64,000 nt of DNA, from assembly GCA_014529385.2 (NCBI GenBank), contig CM043963.1, forward strand, positions 93,651,912-93,715,911. The letters are read 5' to 3'. The stretch comes from Adiantum capillus-veneris (taxonomy: Eukaryota; Streptophyta; Polypodiopsida; Polypodiales; Pteridaceae). The notes beneath the pieces were generated by a model. The model had not been told where the DNA came from and did not search any database. It worked only from the letters and a program-made list of their open reading frames with translations. This document shows positions 56,653 through 64,000 of this stretch, piece by piece. The position numbers were made by a program, and so were the translations under genes. Positions within the stretch are counted from its first letter, which is position 1, and each line of letters starts with the position of its first letter.

Positions 56653-57129
56653 ATGTATGAATGGCTAGCAGGATTTGCTAATTGGACGACAGAAGAAGAA
56701 GAGCTCCAAGCACAACTAGACGAACTCCGCATCTCCATCGAAGCTCGAGTGCCAGGCGTAACGGTAATCGATTTGCAGTGGGAGAGTCAACCAACACGCC
56801 AAACCCAGTGGATATACATAGGCCAAGTGCCAAGAAGAAGAAGGAGAAGGTCGAAACCATGTCCGCAACCTACAACCAACCTACAACCAACCCACAACAA
56901 CAAAATGGAAGGATCTCTACACAATAGAGAATCAACACTATTCTACTTTGAGAATCGGGTAACTCAAGTCACCGAGGTAATTATCACAGTCAGTTTTCAA
57001 GTCGCACCTGATGCTGCAGCACAGATAATGGAATCATTGGCTCACACTCTCACTAGAGAAACTAGGGATCTACTGAGTTTGTTTCAGGAAAGAACACCAC
57101 CCTCTCCCACAAGCTTGGACAGTGACTAA
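56653..57129 (+). CDS. G4 leader ORF of unknown function
   Basis: ATG at 56653, 158 residues, ending 320 bases before gag. It starts MYEWLAGFANWTTEEEELQA, has an amphipathic Glu/Leu-rich stretch, an Arg-rich run (QVPRRRRRRSKPCPQP at about residues 78-93), and an ordered C-terminal part (RVTQVTEVIITVSFQVAPDA, MESLAHTLTRETRDLLSLFQ). No family was recognised. It lies in a different frame from gag. The region 57130-57448 between them has a second shorter open stretch without motifs. It could be an accessory ORF or the eroded start of gag. Confidence 0.45.
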   Translation: MYEWLAGFANWTTEEEELQAQLDELRISIEARVPGVTVIDLQWESQPTRQTQWIYIGQVPRRRRRRSKPCPQPTTNLQPTHNNKMEGSLHNRESTLFYFENRVTQVTEVIITVSFQVAPDAAAQIMESLAHTLTRETRDLLSLFQERTPPSPTSLDSD

Positions 57130-57448
57130 GCACCTCTAAGCTTCACATGAATCAGTACAACCTACCTCAAGAGAGATCACACATACCAACACGTGTACGC
57201 TCAATCAAGGTAATACTGGATTTGAAGGCTCGCTACCAGCACGTCATTGACACCATGCTGGGTGGGGAGCAATTTTTTGAGGTTCTGGCATCAGATCAAC
57301 CATTTGTCCTACCTTTGGTACAAGGCAATGTACTGTTTGAAGTTTTAATCTGTGTCCTAGTATAAGAGGGTATACACGCCTCCTTGTAAAGAAGAAAAAA
57401 ACTTTTGCAAGCTAAGCAGTGTGTCTTTCTAGCTCTCTCTCAGTAATC

Positions 57449-58453
57449 ATGGCAAGTGTAGCATTTCCAACATTTAAAGGAAAGAAGGGGGAGGATTTGG
57501 TAACAGACTTCCTAGATGACTTTGAAGTAGCATGTGTAGTGAGCAACAAAGATACGGATGAATCCCGGGTTAGAATCTTTAAGCATCTCATGAAGCTAGA
57601 ATCTAGATCATGGTACAATGCACTTCCACAAGCAACCAAGGATGACTAGGAACCCTTAAAAACCGCTTTTAGGAGGCGCTTTGGGGGAGGTACCACTTCA
57701 GAAAAGTTGTGGGACAAGTTGAGAGACTTGAAGCAGGAGGGTCTTTTAGAATATGCCACCTATGAGTCCAAATTTGTGGATTTGTGGGAACGGTGGGTTG
57801 AATCACTGGCAAGAGGGGAAGCCGCACCCGATTTCCTAAAAAAAGATCGGTTCACTCATGGCATATGGCCACTTCTCAAGGAGAAGGTGAAAGGTAGATT
57901 CCCGGCTACGTACGAGTTAGCCGTTGAGATTGCTCGCCTTAAGGACAAGAAGCTGCGAATGAAAGCCAAAGAAACTGAGTCAACAGAAGCAGGAACATCG
58001 CGTCGACCAGCAACTACGACAACCACCATACCACCACAACCGGCTCTTGGGGTAAGAGATGACCAACAAGATATGTTGGCCCATATTACTGACCAACTGC
58101 AGAATTTGTCTGTCCACTTAATACAGCAAGGGAGGAGTCAAGAAAGAGATCAAGACCCTGGAAGAGCACGACGACAAAACAAGGAGTATCATTGCTACAA
58201 CTGCGGAGAAGACGGTCAAGGTATGTACTAGTGTCCCAAACCACGACAAAACTATAATAGAGGAGGTAGGAGGAACCAATTTTCACCCCCTAGAGAAAGA
58301 ACACCCCCACCCCGAGCACCTCCCCCACCAACACAAATTCTACGTCCACCCCAGACACCACTACAAGCATCCATCCCACCTCTTCCACCAGCCCCACCAC
58401 CTGATCGCCCTGTAAACATCATAAGGCTAGAAGAGAAAGGAAAAGCCATAGTA
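57449..58453 (+). pseudogene. gag: G4 gag (two in-frame stops)
   Basis: ATG at 57449 (MASVAFPTFKGKKGEDLVTD). Gag core: FLDDFEVACVVSNKDTDESR, KHLMKLESRSWYNALPQATK, FRRRFGGGTTSEKLWDKL, YATYESKFVDLWERW. The zinc knuckle CYNCGEDGQGMY-stop-CP (about 58195-58235) has Gln where His is expected. Stops are TAG at 57647-57649 and TAG at 58229-58231. The first sits at a position that is Trp in relatives, consistent with TGG to TAG. A Pro-rich stretch (58265-58440) leads into pol in the same frame, so gag and pol form one polyprotein. Confidence 0.88.
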
Positions 58454-60889
58454 GTGGATCCACCCAGAGCAAAGAAGAGGGACAAGGGTAAGGGGAAGGT
58501 AACCGTTTTAGAACCACTTGAGGCCATGACTGTGAAAAGAGCTAGGAGGGAGAAGGCTACACAATCAGATGATGAGAGAAGCATGAGAGGAGAAACTAGC
58601 AAGAGGCCATCCAGGCCACGACGGAAATTGGGCATCACCGACTTCCAGCTAGGGGAAAGTTCTAAGCCCTATGATCTAACATTGGATGTGGTAGAGCAAG
58701 GACCGAAGATTACATGGCCACAGCTTCTACATCTTGTACCTAAAGTAAGGCGACAATGGTCTAAAATGGTAAGTACAAGACGCTCCAAAACAAAGGTAGC
58801 CGGAGCAATTTCGGGATGCAACATGGATGATATCCTTCCAATTGTCGACGTAAACATAAAAGGAAAGATGGTTGGAAACACCTACATTGATGGAGGTGCA
58901 CAAATCTGTGTAATGAGAGAAGCTATGATGCTTCGATTAGGGCTCGAGGTTGACAGGCCTTCTCCATGCAAGGCAAAGATGGCAAACAACGCAAAAGTAA
59001 AGTGTGTGGATGTGGTAAGTGCCGTGAAAATCAAAGCTTTCAACACTGAGGTAGAGGTAGATGTTTTTGTAATGCCTACTAAGGGGGAGGGCTATCCACT
59101 AATTTTGGGGAGGCCATGGTTGATGGCCATGAAGGAAAAACAGGACTGGGGTACTGGCCTTCTACGCATGACCGGTAAGAAAGGGGAGACAATCTACTAC
59201 GACATGAGGATTGGAAAGCAGAAGCAAATGAATCTGGAAACATCGGCAGATGAAACCACTAGCAAATCTTCCAGTTCTGAGCAGGAGACCACATCCACCG
59301 ACGAAAGTGACAGTTCCATTGATGTGATGGGTATCATTATTAAGGATCCACAAAGGGTAAGCACAAGTGGTGATCCATCACCAAAAGGGCAACCCAATGA
59401 AGAGGAGAGAAAATCACCTGGCCTAGGAGGAAGTAGGTTGAAGGGTATGTTGTCTACAGAATTAACACTTGAGGAGAAAGATAGTTTTTTGCAAATGTTG
59501 ATGGGATTTCCTAACCTGTTCATTGACAACTATGAAAGAATCACAGGCATTATAGTGGTGGAACATCGTATTAAGCTGAAGGAAGGGGTAAAACCAGTTG
59601 TGCAAAAGCTACGACGACTAGGGGTCATACAAGAAAAGGCACTCTTGGCCGAGGTAAGGAAACTGTTGGAGGCGGGATTCATCTATCATGTAGAAAACTC
59701 AGAATGGGTGTCACCCATAGTGGTGACGCCTAAAAAGAATGGTAAGTGGAGGGTCTGTGTTGACTACAAACCACTAAATGCAGCTACAAAGAGAGACCAC
59801 TTTCCTCTCCCTTTCTTGGATGAAATTCTGAATGAAGTAGCGGGTTTTGAATGCTATACGGTCTGTGATGGTTATTCAGGATACTTTCAAATACGCATAG
59901 CCTTGGAAGATCAGCTAAAAACCACTTCTATCACGCCATGGGGTTGTTTTGCATACAGGGTTATGCCATTTGGTCTCACAAATGCACCTGCCACATTTCA
60001 AAGATATGTCACATATGTTTTTCAACCGCTCTTTGGAACATCCATAAGAGTGTTCATTGATGATTTTTGTATATATAGCTCCCGTATTTCACATTTAGAA
60101 AAGGTAACTGAAGGTTTGACCAGGTTGCAAAGCCTAGGTGGGCAATTAAATGTGGATAAATGTCACATTGGGGAGAGTAAATTCATTCTACTAGGCCATG
60201 AAATTTCAGCAAGAGGTATCAACGCCGACCCAAGTAAGGTGTCCGCACTCATAGACCTACCTTCACCAACGACCTCACGTCAACTGGTCTCTTTTCTACA
60301 GAAGGTGAGGTACTTAAGTAGATTCATACATCTACTATTACAACTTGTTCTACCACTGCAAAAACTCACTCAAAGATCAACTTTCACTTGGGACGAGGAA
60401 AGCGAACATCACTACAACAAGGTAAAGGAGGTCTTAGCCACTCTGCCAACTATCTCACCACCTAAGTGGGATGAAAAATTCTATGTCACCTCAAGTGTTG
60501 GTGATGACTCATTGGGGGCTGTGCTACTCCAAAAGGATACGACGACATCTTTCATGAGGCCAATCTACTTCTCTAGTCGAATGATGACAGCAGGAGAGAA
60601 AGGTTTCACCCATGTGGAACACTTAGTCCTAGCTCTTACATTTGCAACTACAAAGTTTAGGTCATATTTGCTGCCTAAGCAATTTGTGATTCTAACCACG
60701 GATGAAATATTTCCCTATGTTGTACAACACATGGATGTGTCTACTAGAATTACTAAATGGCTAGTTCGTCTGCAAGAGTTTGACTACACGGTACAGGTAG
60801 AAAGCACGATAAGGGCAAGTTTGGGGGGACTCATGACCTACCAAGTCTTTGAAGGGAAGGAGAAGCAATCTAAGGAAGGAGAAGTCTGA
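58454..60889 (+). pseudogene. pol: G4 protease, reverse transcriptase and first RNase H
   Basis: 811 codons open without interruption, ending in TGA at 60887. Counting from 58454, protease lies at residues 125-240: TYIDGGAQICVM (Asp146, Asp-Gly-Gly) and LILGRPWLMAM. RT lies at 365-600: [60 protein letters not shown], the catalytic RVFIDDFCIYSS (Asp536-Asp537) and LLGHEISARGI. The first RNase H (670-790) reads FYVTSSVGDDSLGAVLLQ, so the first catalytic Asp is gone. Loss of this enzyme is a known trait of Tat elements, which rely on the second RNase H. Confidence 0.93.
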
Positions 60890-62701
60890 TTACCTCCAAT
60901 ACCACCGATGGTAGAAGGAGCATACTCTCTCTACTTTGATGGAGCCTACAAGCGAGCGTCCGACAAAGCAACTGTAGGCATAATGGTCTTTGATGACAAA
61001 GGGACAAAGGTATTTTCGTTGGGCCAATTGTTAGATTCACATTCTAACAATGAAGCTGAGTATGCATCACTAACCAAGGGTCTACAATGGTGTGTCTCGC
61101 AAGGTGTACAACGCCTTAATGTATTTGGGGATGCTCTACTTCTGGTAAGGCAAGTAAATGCAGCATGGACATGCAAGAATCCTAGTTTAAGGAATCACTT
61201 AAGTGGTGTAAAAACCTTGTTGGGTAAGTTTGAAGAAGTTCAAATACACCATATCCCAAGGGCTCAAAACCAAGAAGCAGATGCCCTAGCAAGTGAAAGA
61301 CTACAGGAAGTGGTGGTTGGAGCAATAAAACTAAAGCTCCCTCTATTTCAAGGCAGTGATGCCTTGCCTGACATCATGCATTTTTTGGAAACAGGGGAAT
61401 GCCCATCAGATTTAACAAAGGGACAGAAGCAATGGCTGACGCGGAAGGCCACAAGGTATCGACTCATCAATCATGGTTTGTATTGTAAGGGTAAGGACCA
61501 AATACTCAAGAAGTTCCCTCTCTCTCACGAAATCACGGGAGTAATTGCTAGCTGTCACGACGGGGTTTGTGGTGGTCACTTTGCCCTAGACATAACAAGT
61601 AGGAAAATCTTGCAGGCAGGCTTCATATGGCCTAGCCTCAACCGTGATGTACACCACTGGTGCAAAACATGCAAGTTGTGTCAAAAGGCCGGCACTAGGT
61701 CACTTATGCCTGAACCATAGACACCTATTCTCTCATATGGCCCACTTGAAAAATGGGGTATCGATGCCATTGGGCCATTACCTAGGGCCAACTCAATAAA
61801 ATTCTACATTATCATGGGGGTGGACTACATGACTAGATAGGCAGAGGCTACAGCCACCACTAGAATCACAGCGGTAGAGGTAGCTAAATTTATCTATGAG
61901 CACATATGCTGTAGGTTTGGCACACCTTTAGAGATCATCTCTGATAGAGGGCCAGGTTTCAGAGCAGACTTGGTAGGAGGATTAATGCAGAAACTGAGCA
62001 TTACAAGGAGGCACTCTTCACCATATTACCCTCAATGTAATGGCCTAGTTGAAAAGGTAAATGGAATGGTTTCTAAAATTATTACCAAGCAGGTAAACAA
62101 TCATCCTGGAGACTGGGATACGTATCTACTACCAGCTTTATGGGCCTACAGAACTTCATTTCATACATCCTTGGGATTCACACCGTACCATCTAGTATTT
62201 GGTAAGGAAGCAATCTTGCCCATTGAAGTGCAACTACAAAGTCTCAGAGTAATGGCAAGGCAGCTTCAACAGCCCAACATGCATTTGAGAGATCACATCA
62301 TCAACTTGGAAAGACTACAGCTGGACAGAGAAGAAGCAATAAATTATTATGCAGCACAAGCAGAGCATAGACGGCTTAGTTTTAACGAGCATATCCGAAA
62401 AAAAGAATTGAAGAAAGGAATGTTGGTGCTCCGCTACGACACTCGCTTCGACACGCGCAAGGATAAGAAACTCTTGCTCCGATGGGAAGGCCCTTTCATC
62501 ATCAGGAAAAAGTATGCCAATGGAAGCTACCAGCTTATGGAGGCTGATGGAAAACTTCATAAAACCAGGGTAAATGGTTGGCGACTTAAACCTTATTTTC
62601 TTCAATTTGACCAGGCTCCACCAATTGACTATCCAGACGAGGACACACCATCAACCGCCACCTCCGATGATAATGATCAAACAGATGAGCTAGACACATG
62701 A
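60890..62701 (+). pseudogene. pol: G4 second (archaeal-type) RNase H and integrase
   Basis: Same frame as gag and pol, with TAG at 61718-61720 and 61838-61840. RNase H shows the full acidic set: YSLYFDGAYK, NNEAEYASL, VFGDALLLV and QEADALA. Integrase follows: zinc finger SCHDGVCGGHF and CKTCKLCQKAG (His-His-Cys-Cys), core EKWGIDAIGPLP, IISDRGPGFRAD and YYPQCNGLVEKVNGMVSK, giving all three acidic residues. The C-terminal domain has WEGPFIIRKKYANGSYQLME and ends at TGA 62699-62701. The 61838 stop replaces Trp in TKWAEA, again TGG to TAG. Apart from the stops no lesion was seen. Confidence 0.92.
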
Positions 62702-62712
62702 ATGCCTCTAGC

Positions 62713-62729
62713 CAAAAGGGGAGGGCTAA
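62713..62729 (+). other. Polypurine tract of G4
   Basis: AAAAGGGGAGGGCTAA directly before the 3' LTR. Confidence 0.85.
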
Positions 62730-64000
62730 TGATGGGGGCTTTTCACAAGCCAAGCTCCCATACCCCTCTTCTCTCGTCCCCACCCCATGAAAACCCTCTC
62801 TTAGGGAGGGAGTGATAAAAGGCATTGGAAAAAGTAAGAAAAAAAATAAAGTATGATTATGTAAATATATAAGAAAGGTAAAATAGGCCACCTCATGCCT
62901 GCGGGGTAGCCCATCCCCACCTTGCCTCCTTTTTTCTCCATTGTTGCCCCGCCGGGGCTCCCTTTTCCTCTCCTCCACTCAAAAGGTCAACCCCCTTTCT
63001 CTTCCCCTTGTCCTTTCTCCTTTCTCTCTCCCCTCAAGATACCCCACCTCTCACCAATAATGCATTATAACTCACCAATAATGCACCCTAACTCACATGC
63101 AACTTACCCTATCTTCCAAAATAGTATACCCCACCGCCTCTTTCTCTCTCCTATCATATCCCATGACCCAAATACCCCCCTCTCTCTCTAAAGGGCGCCA
63201 TGTCTCTTGTCTTGTAGCTAAATAACCTCCCCCACACTCACACACACTCAGTTTCACTGAAAAAGGTGCCCACAGACCCATCCCCACCCAGTGGTTACCT
63301 GATTTTTCTTGTGTTCACACACATCTGCACACAGATTCACCTCTGAACACACTCCCCTCTCTCCCCTCTTGTAATTACTTTATTCTCCATGTCACCTCTC
63401 ACTTTTTTTCATCAACCCATCTCTCTCTCTTAGTCTCTCTCTCATGACACTGCTGTTCTGGCACATATACAAACAGCTAGACAAGTGGGGCCCACAGTCA
63501 CATGGCCTATGTAGATAATGATTTCTTCATTTCTAAATTCTAGAATTTCTCCCCCCCCCTCCTCCCCTATATAAAGAGGGGTTACCATCACACTAAGGGC
63601 ACACACACCATCACCAAAGAGTACACTATGCACTGTGTGTGCCTAGTGCACACACACACACACACACCATCACCATCACCGCAATCACCATGCTCGTCTT
63701 AAGCATGACCTCTACACCCTTGGGCTATGGAAGATGAAGGGAAACTAAATGAAGGATGATGGCCGTAACCCTCGTGCGAGTCTTCGCCATCAACTCCCAC
63801 CTATCCGCCATGTGCTCTACCACTCTCTCCCTTCTCATTCCCCTACCCTATGCTCCCCATTTCATTGCCTTATTCTCTAAATAAAGCTTGAGGTTTTGTG
63901 AGTATGTTTTCTTGCAATGTTTTGCCCATGTGAGGTGTGCGGAATCGCCACCTAGTCTTGTGTTTGGAGTGAGCTTGTGTATGTGTGAAGGGTGTGCGGA
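62730..64000 (+). repeat. 3' LTR of G4 (cut by window end)
   Basis: Starts TGATGGGGGCTTTTC and follows the 5' LTR closely for 1271 bases, to the equivalent of about 56300. Differences are few: small indels near the start and in the C and CA runs, and scattered substitutions. TATA box 63567-63576; AATAAA 63880-63885. Confidence 0.93.

Larger units (their letters stand above)
55040..64000 (+). mobile_element. G4, Tat-type Ty3/gypsy retrotransposon (3' end outside window)
   Basis: 5' LTR, primer site, a leader ORF, one gag-pol frame, polypurine tract and most of the 3' LTR. The archaeal-type second RNase H between the first RNase H and integrase identifies the Tat group. Expected full length is about 9.2 kb, ending near 64270. 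The two LTRs differ at few positions and the polyprotein has only five stops, so this is the youngest large element in the window. Confidence 0.93.

Overview
The window is repeat-rich plant nuclear DNA, probably from a land plant with a large genome. Nearly everything recognisable is retrotransposon: Ty3/gypsy elements of at least three kinds, three Ty1/copia elements or fragments, one LINE, and many (CT)n/(GA)n and (CT)n(CA)n microsatellites. No bacterial or organellar features were seen. Species cannot be fixed from the sequence. The one clear non-transposon gene is a divergent histone H3/CENH3-like gene at 23.07-24.27 kb.

Layout. (1) 1-633: tip of a minus-strand LTR, then noncoding DNA. 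(2) 2090-18550: one large non-chromoviral Ty3/gypsy element (called G1), split in two. Its 5' LTR, tRNA primer site and gag read on the plus strand (2090-7275). Its pol, an extra 3' ORF, polypurine tract and 3' LTR read on the minus strand (18550-7685). The outer flanks of the two LTRs carry the same 5-bp target duplication (CATAC in element orientation), which points to one insertion later broken by an inversion. (3) 18.6-22.8 kb: a copia scrap and a 50-bp tandem repeat in otherwise noncoding DNA. (4) 23.07-24.27 kb: the histone-fold gene, interrupted by a 221-bp MITE-like element. (5) 24.88-45.56 kb: a nest. A decayed gypsy-like minus-strand ORF (G2) is split by Copia-A (26792-44993). Copia-A is itself split by Copia-B (28392-33042, in its RT) and by a long-LTR non-autonomous element (LARD-C, 34921-43413, at its gag-protease junction). 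The 5' LTR of LARD-C carries a 1.4-kb foldback element (40615-42017) with four palindromes spaced exactly 177 bp apart. (6) 46.1-47.6 kb: LINE reverse transcriptase. (7) 47.6-51.6 kb: noncoding with microsatellites. (8) 51.97-55.04 kb: 5' half of a chromovirus-like gypsy element (G3), interrupted in its RT by (9) G4 (55040 to beyond 64000), a nearly intact Tat-type gypsy element with a second (archaeal-type) RNase H and near-identical LTRs.

How the parts relate. The order of insertion can be read from the nesting: G2, then Copia-A, then Copia-B and LARD-C, then the foldback element; G3, then G4. G4 has its whole gag-pol in one frame with only five stop codons and is the youngest large element here. 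G1, G2, G3 and the LINE are clearly dead. The main candidates for new biology are the CENH3-like gene with its long C-terminal extension, the foldback element with phased palindromes, the palindrome arrays of G1, the G1 pol layout (two integrase zinc-finger-like modules, then a protease-like domain after integrase), and the unfamiliar acidic ORF inside LARD-C.
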